This document shows, piece after piece, positions 16,898-25,882 of a DNA stretch of 64,000 bases. The DNA is taken from contig NZ_VOHA01000018.1 in assembly GCF_007859315.1 (NCBI RefSeq), positions 62,001 through 126,000 of the forward strand, written 5' to 3'. Numbering within the stretch: position 1 is the stretch's first letter; every line of letters starts with the position of its first letter. Origin of the DNA: Reyranella sp. CPCC 100927 (GTDB taxonomy: Bacteria; Pseudomonadota; Alphaproteobacteria; Reyranellales; Reyranellaceae). The notes under the pieces are model-generated. The model was not told where the DNA came from. It saw nothing but the letters and a program-made list of their open reading frames with translations, and searched no databases. Made by a program: the position numbers and the translations under genes.

Positions 16898-18538
16898 CTA
16901 CGCGGTCACCGGCAGGCGCTCGCGCAGTTCGTCGACCAGCACGCGGGTGTTCTCGCTGTAGTCGACCGGCACGACCACCAAGTGCACGCCGCCGCCGGCG
17001 AACGCCTGTTCCAGCGCCGGGATGAAATCGCCGATCGCCGTCACCCGCGTGCCCTTGGCACCGTAGGACTCGGCATAGCGCACGAAATCCGGGTTGTTGA
17101 AGGTCATGCCGAAGTCGGGGAAATGATCGACCGCCTGCTTCCAGCGGATCATGCCGTAGGCGCGGTCCTCGATCACCAGCACCACCAGATTCAGCTTCAG
17201 CCGCACGGCGGTCTCCAGCTCCTGGCTGTTCATCATGAAGCCGCCGTCGCCGCACACCGCCATCACGCGGCGCTGCGGATACAGCATCGCCGCCATCATC
17301 GCCGAGGGCAGGCCAGCACCCATGGTGGCAAGTGCATTGTCGAGCAGCAGCGTGTTGGCGACGCGGGTTCGGTAGTTGCGCGCGAACCAGATCTTGTACA
17401 TGCCGTTGTCGAGCGCGAGGATGCCGTCGGCCGGCATGACCTGGCGGATATCGTGCACCAGGCGCTGCGGCGTGAAGCGGTCCTCGGTGGCGCGGTCGGC
17501 GATGCGCGCCAGGATGCCCTCGCGCAGCGGCAGCATGGCACCGGCGTTGGCGATGCGGCCCTCGATGCGATCGGCCAGCAGCCGCAATGACGGGCCGATA
17601 TCGCCGATCACCTCGGCTTGCGGGAAATAGACCTGCTCGACGCTGGCGGGCTGATAGCCGACATGGATCACCTGCGGGCCCGCGGCGCCCATGATGAAGG
17701 GCGGCTTCTCGATGGTGTCATGGCCGATGGTGATGATCAGGTCGGCGCGCTCGATGGCTTCGTGCACGTAGTCGCGCTCCGACAGCGCGGCGGTGCCCAT
17801 GTAGAGCTCGGTGCCGCCGGAGACGGTGCCCTTGCCCATCTGGGTGGTGAAGTACGGGATGCGGGTGCGCAGCACGAACTGCCCGAGGTCCGACGTGGAG
17901 CGCGGGCGCGACGCCGCCGCGCCCAGCATCACCAGCGGACGTTGGGCTGCCAGGATCATGCCGGCGGCGCGATCAAGCGCCGCAGCACCGGCCGCCGGCA
18001 ATTCGACCGGATGCGGCGCGACCAGGGGGACCGATTCACCCGTCTCGGCGGCGATGTCCTCGGGCAGCTCCAGGTGAACGGGACCGGGGCGCTCCTCCTG
18101 CGCGATGCGAAAGGCCTCGCGCACCAGGGTCGGAATCATGGCCGGCGAGACGATCTGGCGCGAGAGCTTGGTCAGCGGCTTCATCGCGGCCACGACGTCG
18201 ACCACCTGGAAACGGGCCTGACGTGAGGACAGGATGCCTTTCTGGCCGGTGATCATGATCATCGGCATGGCGCCCAGCAGCGCATAGGCAGCACCGGTGG
18301 TGAGATTGAGCGCACCCGGCCCCAGGGTGGTGATGCAGACACCGGGCTTGCCGGTGAGGCGGCCGTAGGTGGCGGCCATGAAGGCGGCCGCCTGCTCGTG
18401 ACGGGTCAGTACCAGCTCGATCGACGAGCGGCGCAGCGACTCGACAACGTCGAGATTCTCCTCGCCCGGCACGCCGAAGATGCGATCGACACCCTCGTTT
18501 TCGAGAGCCGCCACCAGCAGATCGGATCCCTTGGCCAT
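16898..18538 (-). CDS. Acetolactate-synthase-like thiamine diphosphate enzyme
   Basis: A 546-residue enzyme with all three ThDP-enzyme domains. The catalytic Glu48 lies in LTRHEQAAAFMA, and the ThDP/metal motif is CGDGGFMMNSQELETAVRL. The closest type is catabolic acetolactate synthase (AlsS-like), which joins two pyruvates to 2-acetolactate; no regulatory-subunit gene lies next to it, which fits a catabolic or stand-alone form. The start at 18538 follows GGAGAGG. Related family members (glyoxylate carboligase, oxalyl-CoA decarboxylase and others) have similar motifs, so the substrate is not certain. Confidence 0.85.
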   Translation of the reverse strand: MAKGSDLLVAALENEGVDRIFGVPGEENLDVVESLRRSSIELVLTRHEQAAAFMAATYGRLTGKPGVCITTLGPGALNLTTGAAYALLGAMPMIMITGQKGILSSRQARFQVVDVVAAMKPLTKLSRQIVSPAMIPTLVREAFRIAQEERPGPVHLELPEDIAAETGESVPLVAPHPVELPAAGAAALDRAAGMILAAQRPLVMLGAAASRPRSTSDLGQFVLRTRIPYFTTQMGKGTVSGGTELYMGTAALSERDYVHEAIERADLIITIGHDTIEKPPFIMGAAGPQVIHVGYQPASVEQVYFPQAEVIGDIGPSLRLLADRIEGRIANAGAMLPLREGILARIADRATEDRFTPQRLVHDIRQVMPADGILALDNGMYKIWFARNYRTRVANTLLLDNALATMGAGLPSAMMAAMLYPQRRVMAVCGDGGFMMNSQELETAVRLKLNLVVLVIEDRAYGMIRWKQAVDHFPDFGMTFNNPDFVRYAESYGAKGTRVTAIGDFIPALEQAFAGGGVHLVVVPVDYSENTRVLVDELRERLPVTA

Positions 18539-18630
18539 CGTGCCTCTCCAAGACCGCCACACTCGCGTCTTGATGTAGGACGATCATCCCGCATGCGCCA
18601 CATCCTTCGGCGCGAACACGTCAGGAATCG

Positions 18631-19134
18631 ATGCCATCAACAGAAACCGGACCGCGGCACGAACGCCGGCCCACATGCCGACGCCGGACGCTGGGCGGCG
18701 CGCTGCTGGCCACGTTGCTGGGCATGTCCTTGCCGTCGGCTGCCGCCCCTCTGCCGCCCGCCGGGCCTGTCAACCTGTGCGGCACCATCGTCAGCGCCAA
18801 GTGGCAGGCGGCGCAGACGGCGCGCGGCATCCCGGGCATGTCCGGCACCGCGGGGCATGATCGCACGTTTCCGGCGCAGTTCACGATCCTGCTCGAAGCG
18901 GTCAGCGGCGCCGATGCCGCTACTGCGCGCAACATCAACCTGGCGTTCGGCTTATCCGACAAGGACGCACATGAAACGCCGGCCGGACCACGACGCGTCC
19001 GCCTGGGATTGAACCACGACGATCCAAACTTTCTCGACGGCGCGGGTTCGCTCTGCATCGACGGGTACAGCGTTCGCGGCGACGAGGGCGGTACCTGGAC
19101 CGAGCACAAGAGCGTTGCGGTGAAACGCCGCTGA
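18631..19134 (+). CDS. Exported hypothetical protein
   Basis: A 167-residue protein with a Tat-like signal: an Arg-rich N-region followed by TLGGALLATLLGMSLPSAAA. The mature part (about 125 residues) has two Cys residues (LCGTIV and LCIDGY) that could pair, and is predicted to be beta-rich. I do not recognise a family. It is divergent from the acetolactate-synthase-like gene and is followed at once by a palindromic repeat. Confidence 0.7.
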   Translation: MPSTETGPRHERRPTCRRRTLGGALLATLLGMSLPSAAAPLPPAGPVNLCGTIVSAKWQAAQTARGIPGMSGTAGHDRTFPAQFTILLEAVSGADAATARNINLAFGLSDKDAHETPAGPRRVRLGLNHDDPNFLDGAGSLCIDGYSVRGDEGGTWTEHKSVAVKRR

Positions 19135-19141
19135 CGCCGGC

Positions 19142-19297
19142 CTAGTACCCGCTATCGCTCGAGTGTGACTAGAGCCTGTCATCCCGAGCGTAGCGAGGGA
19201 TCTTTCGATGTTGGCGCACCTGTACGTCACTTGCAGAAGATCCCTCGCTGCGCTCGGGATGACCGCTGTATCAGCGACGAGTGCTTCCGGATACCAG
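19142..19297. repeat. CTAG-bounded MITE-like repeat, family A copy 1
   Basis: About 156 bases, beginning CTAGTACCCGCTATCGCTCG and ending with a decayed complement of that end. The centre is a long inverted repeat built on TCATCCCGAGCGTAGCGAGG and its complement, with a short loop region. Full or near-full copies occur at 25740-25871 and 62916-63071. It separates two convergent genes. Confidence 0.85.
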
Positions 19298-19318
19298 CGA
19301 TCACGACACCACTGGCAT

Positions 19319-20440
19319 TCACCTGAACGCGAAGATCATCGTACCCGTGCCTTTGCCGCTGATCGTCACGTTCCTGAAACCGGCGCGCTCGAAGGCCTTC
19401 TTCACGATCTGTGCCTGAAAACCCTGGCACCAGATATTCATCTCGACCTTGCCGCCGACCTGCATAACCTTGGCGGCCGCCTGGGTCGCAGCCGTCCAGT
19501 CGACATCGACGAAGCGCAGGCGTGAGGACATCATGAACGTGACGGAGCGCGGCACGAAGATCTGGTCCATGTCCTCCATGTAGCCCCGGACGTGGTTGGA
19601 AATGCCGCTGCTGGGGCCACCGGACCCGGCCTTGATCGGGTTCAGGTTGGTCATGTGCGGCGTCTCGTGGCCACCGCCGACGTTGAGCTTGCCGTTGATT
19701 GGCTTGATGCGCGTGACCTGAGACCGGCGCGCCGTGGCGACGATGTTGGTCGAGAGCGACCGCAGGGTCGTGTTCATCGCCGTCATGCTGGCGCCGGTGC
19801 CGAGCATCGCGACCGTGCCCTCGATGACGAGCTTGAACACCGCGTCGTTGATGCGGCGCAGTTCGTCGCGGGCATCGGCCGGCGACATCTTCCGCTGCTC
19901 GACGAGCAGCCGCAGGTCGGCGTTGAACTGCGTATAGACGGACAGCAGCAGCCGGGCATCGCGGGCATTGCCGCCGGCCAGGCCGAGATAGAAGGCAATG
20001 TCCTGCGGATATTCCTGATAGGCCTCGACCTGCATGTAGGTGCCTTGCCGGATCCAGACCACGATGTCGCCCCACGGCTTGACACCGGTGAACCGGTGAA
20101 CGCCGCTGGGCAGCTTGAAGGCGAGAATCTGCTCGCGAACATGGGCCGGCATCCAGGCCGGCAGAGTCGCCGGCGCCTTCGCCATGATCGGCTGGATCCG
20201 GCGCACATACTGGTTGGCCAGGCCGTGCCGCAGGCTGAACACGAGATCGAGGTCACTCTTGTCGATGAGGAACCGTCGCTGGGCGCCCGCCATCGGCCGC
20301 TCGCCGGGATCGGGGCGCAACGCGTCCCGCGATGCCGGCGGCTTGGTCCACAGGAAGGCCGATGCCTGCGGTGGCGTGATGGGCTGGCTGAAAACGAGCC
20401 GGCCGGAATCGCTGGGATCAATCGTCACGGAGAGCGCCAT
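19319..20440 (-). CDS. Protein with polymorphic-toxin-like C-terminal domain
   Basis: A 373-residue soluble protein. The ATG at 20440 follows GGAGG. The first 240 residues are an unrecognised alpha/beta region. The last 120 residues (GKLNVGGGHETPHMTNLNPI onward, with RYM-like GYMEDMDQIFVPRSV, RLRFVDVDWT, QVGGKVEMNIWCQG and the ending VTISGKGTGTMI) match from memory a Rossmann-like, methyltransferase-looking domain found at the C-termini of Rhs and other polymorphic toxins. Here no Rhs, PAAR or secretion domain is attached. It could be a stand-alone toxin-derived enzyme or an orphan module. No immunity gene is evident. Confidence 0.6.
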   Translation of the reverse strand: MALSVTIDPSDSGRLVFSQPITPPQASAFLWTKPPASRDALRPDPGERPMAGAQRRFLIDKSDLDLVFSLRHGLANQYVRRIQPIMAKAPATLPAWMPAHVREQILAFKLPSGVHRFTGVKPWGDIVVWIRQGTYMQVEAYQEYPQDIAFYLGLAGGNARDARLLLSVYTQFNADLRLLVEQRKMSPADARDELRRINDAVFKLVIEGTVAMLGTGASMTAMNTTLRSLSTNIVATARRSQVTRIKPINGKLNVGGGHETPHMTNLNPIKAGSGGPSSGISNHVRGYMEDMDQIFVPRSVTFMMSSRLRFVDVDWTAATQAAAKVMQVGGKVEMNIWCQGFQAQIVKKAFERAGFRNVTISGKGTGTMIFAFR

Positions 20441-20735
20441 GTGTGCCTCCAGTCGGAAGGGCCGTATGCCCTCCTGCAATGGCATCACCCTAGCGATGGC
20501 GTGTATCGCCGCGATGTCGCCTGCGCGCGTGCGTGTATCGTTTGTATTTCATACGACAGGCGGTAGAGCTTCCGGTCTTTGACAAGTGACCAATCGGCGT
20601 GATGCCACTCCCTGCAGCGCTGTGCGCAAAGGCAAACGGTTGCATACCGTCCATACGGTCGTTGCGCGCTTCCGGCGCGATGCGTCAGACTGCGGCCACT
20701 CGGCGGAAAAACAGCCGCCCGAACAAGGGGGAAGG

Positions 20736-21983
20736 ATGCGTTTCACAATCGCCCGACGCGGTTGGGTTGTGGCTGCCGCCGTCATGGCCGGCGCTGTCAT
20801 GCCCGCCACCGCGCAGCAAACCGGCATGAGCCCGCTCGATCTGTCGAATCCGGCGGCCAGCCGGCAAGACGCCAACCTGCGCTCGTTTCCCGTGCCGCCG
20901 ACGGTGACGCCGTTGGAGCGCTTGCCCGTGGGCAAGCTGAAGCTGCCGGCCGGCTTCAAGGCCGAGGTGTGGTCGCACGGCCATCCCGGCGCCCGCACGA
21001 TGGTGATGGGCGACAAGGGTACGCTGTTCATGGGCACGCGCCTGATCGGGCGCGTCTATGCCATCACGACCAAGGACGGCAAGCGCGAGTCCAAGGTCCT
21101 GCTGCAGGGCCTGACCCAGCCCAACGGCCTCGCCTTCCGCAACGGCGCACTCTACGTGTTCGCGATCAACCGGGTGTTCCGTTACGACAACATCGAGGAC
21201 AAGCTCGACAATCCCGGTGATCCGGTCGAACTGACGGACAAGTTCAACCTGCCCGACACCGTCCATCACGGCTGGAAGTACGTGGAATTCGGGCCGGACG
21301 GAAAGCTCTACGTACCGACCGGCGTCAACTGCAACATCTGCGAGGTCAACCCCGGTATCCACGGCCAGATCCGGCGCTATAACGCCGACGGCTCGGGCAT
21401 GGAGATCATCGCTCGCGGCGTGCGCAACACGGTCGGCTTCGACTGGCATCCGGCGAGCAAGGAACTGTGGTTCACCGACAACGGTCGCGACTGGGCCGGC
21501 AATGAGGGTCCGCAGGACGAGCTCAACCGCGTGGCCAAGGGCATGGACGGCGCCAATTTCGGCTTCCCCTACTGCCACGCCAACGGCATCGCCGACATCG
21601 ACATCCGCCGGCCCAACCCGTGCGCGGGTGTGGTGATGCCGGCGGCGCTGCTGGGGCCGCACTCGGCCGGACTCGGCATCAAGTTCTACACCGGCACGAT
21701 GTTTCCCAAGACGTACCAGAATGCCGCCTTCATCGCGCGGCGCGGCTCGTGGAACCGCGAGAAGAAGTTCGGCTACGACGTGGTGGTGGCCCGCACGCAA
21801 GCCAACGGGACCGCCACGATCGAGCCGTTCATGACCGGACTGCTCGACGAGGCCAAGAACGAGTTCGCCGGCCGTCCCACCTACGTCCTGCAACTGAAGG
21901 ATGGCTCGCTGCTGGTGTCGGACGAACAGAACGGCGCCATCTACCGCATCACCTATGCCGCACCCAAGGGCGGAAAGAACTGA
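20736..21983 (+). CDS. PQQ-dependent sugar (L-sorbosone/aldose) dehydrogenase-like protein
   Basis: A 415-residue periplasmic protein. The ATG at 20736 is preceded by GGGGGAAGG and starts a signal peptide (RGWVVAAAVMAGAVMPATAQ). The rest is a six-bladed beta-propeller of the soluble glucose/sorbosone dehydrogenase family: LPAGFKAEVWSHGHPGARTM, DTVHHGWKYVEFGPDGKLYV, RRYNADGSGMEIIARGVRNT, DNGRDWAGNEGPQDELN, and a late YVLQLKDGSLLVSDEQNGAI. A Cys pair (NCNICEVN) is unusual. The next gene encodes a diheme cytochrome c, a likely electron acceptor, so oxidation of an aldose or sorbosone into the respiratory chain is the probable role. PQQ biosynthesis genes are not in the window. Confidence 0.85.
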   Translation: MRFTIARRGWVVAAAVMAGAVMPATAQQTGMSPLDLSNPAASRQDANLRSFPVPPTVTPLERLPVGKLKLPAGFKAEVWSHGHPGARTMVMGDKGTLFMGTRLIGRVYAITTKDGKRESKVLLQGLTQPNGLAFRNGALYVFAINRVFRYDNIEDKLDNPGDPVELTDKFNLPDTVHHGWKYVEFGPDGKLYVPTGVNCNICEVNPGIHGQIRRYNADGSGMEIIARGVRNTVGFDWHPASKELWFTDNGRDWAGNEGPQDELNRVAKGMDGANFGFPYCHANGIADIDIRRPNPCAGVVMPAALLGPHSAGLGIKFYTGTMFPKTYQNAAFIARRGSWNREKKFGYDVVVARTQANGTATIEPFMTGLLDEAKNEFAGRPTYVLQLKDGSLLVSDEQNGAIYRITYAAPKGGKN

Positions 21984-22025
21984 CCGCCCACAGCATGTCT
22001 CGATCGACGGCTTCTTCCGTCGTCT

Positions 22026-22167
22026 TGAGCGGAGCGAAGGACCTTGCGGTGCAGTATTCAAAGAGTGGCGACACCGGTGATCATCAGCGTCAACGGTGTG
22101 CTGATGTCAGCACCGCAGGATCCTTCGCGCCTGCCCTGAGGTCTGCCGAAGGGTCGCTCAGGATGAC
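22026..22167. repeat. Inverted repeat, family E copy 2
   Basis: Arms GAGCGAAGGACCTTGCGGTG (from 22031) and CACCGCAGGATCCTTCGC (to about 22130) are reverse complements, with the outer end CTCAGGATGAC just beyond. This matches the outer arms at 4921-5162. It fills the gap between the sugar dehydrogenase and cytochrome c genes and runs over the cytochrome start codon. Confidence 0.75.
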
Positions 22168-22759
22168 GGCAGTGGTCGCGCTCCAGCGATACGGGGTGTT
22201 GGCCGTCGGCGTGATCGCGATGGTCCTGGCCGCTAATAGTACGGGCGCCCAGACCATGCCGATTGCCGAGCGCATCGCCCAGTGCGGCAGCTGCCACGGC
22301 GAAGACGGCAATTCACGCCTGCCGGACGTGCCGTCGCTGGCCGGGCAGCCGGCGTTCTTCGTGATGAACCAGCTGTTCCTGATGCGCGAGGGCGTTCGCC
22401 GCATCGAGGTGATGACGCCGATCGTCAAGGAACTGACCGACGGTGATCTCGATGCGCTGTCGGCGCATTACGCCCAGCTCGCACCCAAGGCCAGCGACGA
22501 GACGATCGACCCGGCAATGGTCAAGCAAGGCGATGCACTGGCCCAGAAGCTGCGCTGCGCATCGTGCCATCTGCTGACTCTCGCCGGCCAGGACCAGATG
22601 CCGCGGCTGGCGCGGCAGCGCGTCGACTACCTGTTCAGCACGATGAAGGCGATGCGCGACAATCAGCGGCCCGGCACCGATACGCAGATGAGCAGCATCG
22701 TGGCCGGCCTCTCCGACGCCGACCTCACGGCACTGGCGCACTATTCAGCGTCACGGTAG
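22163..22759 (+). CDS. Diheme cytochrome c (cytochrome c4/c553-like)
   Basis: A 198-residue periplasmic protein with two heme-binding sites, CGSCH (41-45) and CASCH (132-136), and a signal peptide in the first 29 residues. Each heme domain has a downstream Met that may be the sixth ligand. It follows the sugar dehydrogenase on the same strand and probably carries its electrons. The start codon ATG at 22163 and the AGG before it fall within a palindromic repeat, implying that the repeat provides the translation start region. This placement is the only in-frame choice that gives a proper signal peptide. Confidence 0.88.
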   Translation: MTAVVALQRYGVLAVGVIAMVLAANSTGAQTMPIAERIAQCGSCHGEDGNSRLPDVPSLAGQPAFFVMNQLFLMREGVRRIEVMTPIVKELTDGDLDALSAHYAQLAPKASDETIDPAMVKQGDALAQKLRCASCHLLTLAGQDQMPRLARQRVDYLFSTMKAMRDNQRPGTDTQMSSIVAGLSDADLTALAHYSASR

Positions 22760-22769
22760 CGCGCTCCTA

Positions 22770-22917
22770 TACCTTCCTCCGCTTGCGGGGGAAGGTGGCG
22801 CGCAGCGCCGGATGGGGGGCGCTGGAACGCAGGTGCTGTCGATAGTGGCGCCAACTCCGCTGGAACATCCCCCATCCGCCCCTTCGGGGCACCTTCCCCC
22901 ACAAGCGGGGGAAGGTA
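22770..22917. repeat. Palindromic intergenic repeat, family B copy 2
   Basis: About 148 bases, strongly matching 13505-13651: ACCTTCCTCCGCTTGCGGGG at the left end, the complement at the right end, and inner GGCGCGCAGCGCCGGATGGG with its imperfect complement. It lies between two convergent genes, where the paired arms could act as a two-way RNA stem. Confidence 0.85.
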
Positions 22918-22921
22918 AAGG

Positions 22922-23677
22922 TTACGTCCGCAATGTCAGGCCGCCGTCGACGACCAGGCCGTGGCCGGTGATGAAGTCGGCTTCGTCGCTGGCCAGCAGC
23001 AGGGCGCCGCGGGCGATGTCGATCGGCTTGCCCAGCCGCCGCAGCGCCGCCTTCTTGGCCCAGATGGCCGCGATCTCGGGGTTGGCGAAGCTGGCCGCCG
23101 TCATGCCGGTCTCGATGGCGCCGGGACAGATGTAGTTGGCGGTGATCCGGAACTTGCCCAGTTCCAGAGCCAGCGTGTGCGTCAACCCGGCGACGCCGGC
23201 CTTCGACGCGCAATAGGCGGCAAGCCCATAGTCGGTGTCGAACGCCATCACCGACGCCGTGTTGATGATGCGGGCGCGGCCGGTGCTGGCGGCGCGCTCA
23301 CGCAGCGCCGGGATCGCCTGCCGGCACAAGCGGAAAACGGCGGTCACGTTGACATCCAGGGTGCGCGACCATTGCGCATCGGTCATGACCTCGGCCAGCG
23401 CATTGGCACTGACGCCGGCGTTGTTGAACAGGATGTCGAGCCCGCCGAAGCGCTGCAGCGCCGCACCGATGATCGCGGCCGGCGCGTTTTCATCCGTGAC
23501 GTCCTGGGCCAGCGGCACGATGGCGGCGTTGCCGGCATGCGCCGTCTCGATCGCCGACTGCGGCCGGTCGACGGCCAGAACGCGAGCGCCCTCGCTGGCG
23601 AACAGCTGCGCGCTGGCCGCGCCGATGCCCGACGCCGCACCGGTGACGATCGCGATCTTGTCCTTGAGCCTGGCCAT
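22922..23677 (-). CDS. Short-chain dehydrogenase/reductase
   Basis: A 251-residue NAD(P)-dependent oxidoreductase of the classical SDR type. The cofactor motif is TGAASGIG, the structural NNAGVS follows, and the catalytic Ser, Tyr and Lys lie in NTASVMAFD and AAYCASKAG. The start follows GGAGGAG. The C-terminal ITGHGLVVDGGLTLRT is typical. The substrate is unknown and no pathway partner is adjacent. Confidence 0.9.
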   Translation of the reverse strand: MARLKDKIAIVTGAASGIGAASAQLFASEGARVLAVDRPQSAIETAHAGNAAIVPLAQDVTDENAPAAIIGAALQRFGGLDILFNNAGVSANALAEVMTDAQWSRTLDVNVTAVFRLCRQAIPALRERAASTGRARIINTASVMAFDTDYGLAAYCASKAGVAGLTHTLALELGKFRITANYICPGAIETGMTAASFANPEIAAIWAKKAALRRLGKPIDIARGALLLASDEADFITGHGLVVDGGLTLRT

Positions 23678-23824
23678 GACACTCCTCCTCGGTTGAGGGG
23701 AGCGTACGCGGATCAATGCTGCGCGACGAAGCCCCTCCGCCTCAACGTTCCGCAGGGAGAGACACGCGTATCGCATCGCGCTTTGCCATGCAGTCCTTAT
23801 GGCAGTGAGGTTGGCGTGCAATCC

Positions 23825-24154
23825 TCAGCGACGACGCGGCTTCTTCTTCGGCAGCGCGTGCGCCCATGCCATGTCGAGCGCGCTCTTGAGTTCCGCCGCG
23901 CTGAGCTTGGCCAAGGTCGCCGTGGTCCAGCCCTGTCGGCCCCAGCCGTTGGCGATCGCCGCAAACGCCGCCGGCGCCATCATGCACTTGAATTCCTGCT
24001 CGTCGGGCGTGAACTTGAAATTGGCGGATTTGCCGTCGGCGGCCAGCGTCACATAGGTGCGCGCGACCTTGAACGCCGCACGATCGAAGTGCGGCGCCTC
24101 CGTGGTGCCATCCAGTGCCAGCGCCATGCGGCGCAGATCGCTGCCCGTCGCCAT
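23825..24154 (-). CDS. MmcQ/YjbR-family protein
   Basis: A 109-residue protein of the MmcQ/YjbR DNA-binding fold: LALDGTTEAPHFDRAAFKVA, TYVTLAADGKSANFKF, CMMAPAAF and NGWGRQGWTTATLA, ending in a basic Lys/Arg tail. Homologues are small proteins of unknown function, some adjacent to resistance or efflux genes. The ATG at 24154 gives the usual family N-terminus. It is divergent from the AraC-family gene. Confidence 0.85.
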   Translation of the reverse strand: MATGSDLRRMALALDGTTEAPHFDRAAFKVARTYVTLAADGKSANFKFTPDEQEFKCMMAPAAFAAIANGWGRQGWTTATLAKLSAAELKSALDMAWAHALPKKKPRRR

Positions 24155-24220
24155 CGGCGCCAGTATGCCGTAATCTGGCACTGCAACCCACACAAGTCAG
24201 CGGCCGCGGCACAAAATCCC

Positions 24221-25027
24221 ATGGCTGTCCCTCTCAACACCGACGCAACGATGCGGCCGACCACCACGGGCCAGCCATCGGGCGCACGCTCGCGCTACCG
24301 GACGTTCAAGCCCACCGATCCAGCGACAGTAATGGCGATCGCCTGTACATGGGAGGGGCATGCCGGGTGGACGCGTCCGTTGCGCTTGTTGCCGGACGGC
24401 TGTGTCGATCTGGTCTGGGATGGCACCGTGCTGATCGCCTGGGCCCCGCGTCCGGTTGCCTGGCGCGGCGCCTTGCAAGCGGATAGCCGCAACGTCGGTG
24501 TGAGAGTCACGTGTGGCGCAGCCGGGACCCTTCTTGGCCTGCCCGTCGACCGCCTGGCGCCAGGCGGTCTGCGGCTGCGGGACATCTGGGGGACGCTGGC
24601 CCTGGATGCCGAGATCTGTCTGGCACGGACGCCGGCACCCGACGCGCAGCGCGCGCGGCTGGAGCGCCTGGTGGTCGACCGCCTGAACGATGGCCATCGA
24701 CCGGATGCATCGATCATCGACGCCGCCCGCCGCCTGGCCGCGCCCGCGGCCACCACCGTCGCGATGGTGGCGCAGGCATCCGGGCTGGGACCGCGTGAAC
24801 TCCACCGTCGCTTCCGACGACACGTCGGCTACGGCCCGAAGGTATTGCAGCGCATCTTCCGGTTCGGCCACGTCATTCGATCGCTTCCCGCGGTCGCCAA
24901 TGGCCGCCTGTCACTGGCGTCCCTTGCCGTGGACCTGGGCTACGCCGATCAGGCCCATCTCAGCCGCGATTGCCGGCTGATCGCGGGATCCGCGCCGGGT
25001 GCCCTGCTCCGAAGCTGGCGGCAATAG
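24221..25027 (+). CDS. AraC-family transcriptional regulator
   Basis: A 268-residue regulator. The C-terminal 100 residues contain the two helix-turn-helix units: VAMVAQASGLGPRELHRRFR and LASLAVDLGYADQAHLSRDC. The N-terminal half resembles the DUF6597-like domain often fused to AraC DNA-binding domains (RLLPDGCVDLVWDG). The ATG at 24221 is used, and 24251 is an alternative. It is divergent from the YjbR-like gene and followed by a transglutaminase-like gene; targets are not evident. Confidence 0.85.
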   Translation: MAVPLNTDATMRPTTTGQPSGARSRYRTFKPTDPATVMAIACTWEGHAGWTRPLRLLPDGCVDLVWDGTVLIAWAPRPVAWRGALQADSRNVGVRVTCGAAGTLLGLPVDRLAPGGLRLRDIWGTLALDAEICLARTPAPDAQRARLERLVVDRLNDGHRPDASIIDAARRLAAPAATTVAMVAQASGLGPRELHRRFRRHVGYGPKVLQRIFRFGHVIRSLPAVANGRLSLASLAVDLGYADQAHLSRDCRLIAGSAPGALLRSWRQ

Positions 25028-25080
25028 AGCGCGCCGAAACGTTCAAGACAGTCCTCCGCGTTACGGCGCAGCATCACGCC

Positions 25081-25743
25081 ATGACCGACATCATCACCGA
25101 AACGAACCGTGTGTTCCTCGCGCCCGCCGACTATGTCGACAGCGATCACCCGCGGGTGGAACAAGCGGCGACGCACCTGACGGCGGGCGCCGTCGACGCT
25201 GCATCCATCGCGCGCCACCTGTATGTGGCGGTTCGCGAGATCCCCTATGGCGCGCCGGATTTCGATCGGCTCGAGTCGTTCAAGGCCAGCACCGTCCTGG
25301 CGGAAGGCCGTGGCTATTGCGTCGCCAAGGCATCGACGTTCGCGGCGCTCTGCCGAGCGGCCGGCGTGCCGGCGCGGCTGGGTTTTGCCGATGTCAGCAA
25401 CCACCTCGCAACGGCCCGGGTGCTCGATCTGATGGGCGGCGAGCTCTTTGCCTGGCACGGTTATGCCGAGGTCCTGCTCGACGGCCGCTGGGTGAAGGTG
25501 AGCCCGACCTTCGACTCCGCGCTGTGTGCCAGAATGGGAGTCCCGCCCCTGGCGTTCGATGGCTCAAACGACGCCCACTTGCAGCCGTTCGACCGACTGG
25601 GGCGGACATTCATGCGCTACGAAAAGACGCACGGGACTTTTCACGACGTGCCAGCCCGGTTCCTGGCGACTGAAATGAGGCGCCTCTATCCCCGGGCCCA
25701 TGCCGCCATCAGCGCTGGCGAATTTCGGTCGCCGGCGCCCTAG
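25081..25743 (+). CDS. Transglutaminase-like protein
   Basis: A 220-residue protein with the transglutaminase-core triad: Cys80 in GRGYCVAKASTFAAL, His126 in FAWHGYAEVLL, Asp145 in VSPTFDSA. The bacterial family mostly consists of proteases or peptidases with a papain-like fold, and no signal peptide is present, so it is cytoplasmic. It lies 54 bases after the AraC gene on the same strand. The TAG stop codon (25741-25743) falls in the CTAG end of a repeat element. Confidence 0.85.
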   Translation: MTDIITETNRVFLAPADYVDSDHPRVEQAATHLTAGAVDAASIARHLYVAVREIPYGAPDFDRLESFKASTVLAEGRGYCVAKASTFAALCRAAGVPARLGFADVSNHLATARVLDLMGGELFAWHGYAEVLLDGRWVKVSPTFDSALCARMGVPPLAFDGSNDAHLQPFDRLGRTFMRYEKTHGTFHDVPARFLATEMRRLYPRAHAAISAGEFRSPAP

Positions 25744-25871
25744 CGGCTATCGCTCGAGTGTGAGTCGCGACGGTCATTCCGAACGTAACGAGGGATCCAG
25801 GAACGGCGCCTGGATCCCTCGCCCCGCTCGGGATGACAGCTGAATCAGTGACCCGCGATTGCAGGTATCAG
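25740..25871. repeat. CTAG-bounded MITE-like repeat, family A copy 2
   Basis: About 132 bases. The left end CTAGCGGCTATCGCTCGAGT matches copies 1 and 3, with one base change at the CTAG junction region. The core inverted repeat (GAGGGATCCAGG and complement) is shorter. Its first four bases include the stop codon of the transglutaminase-like gene. Confidence 0.8.
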
Positions 25872-25882
25872 CATCTGAGCAA

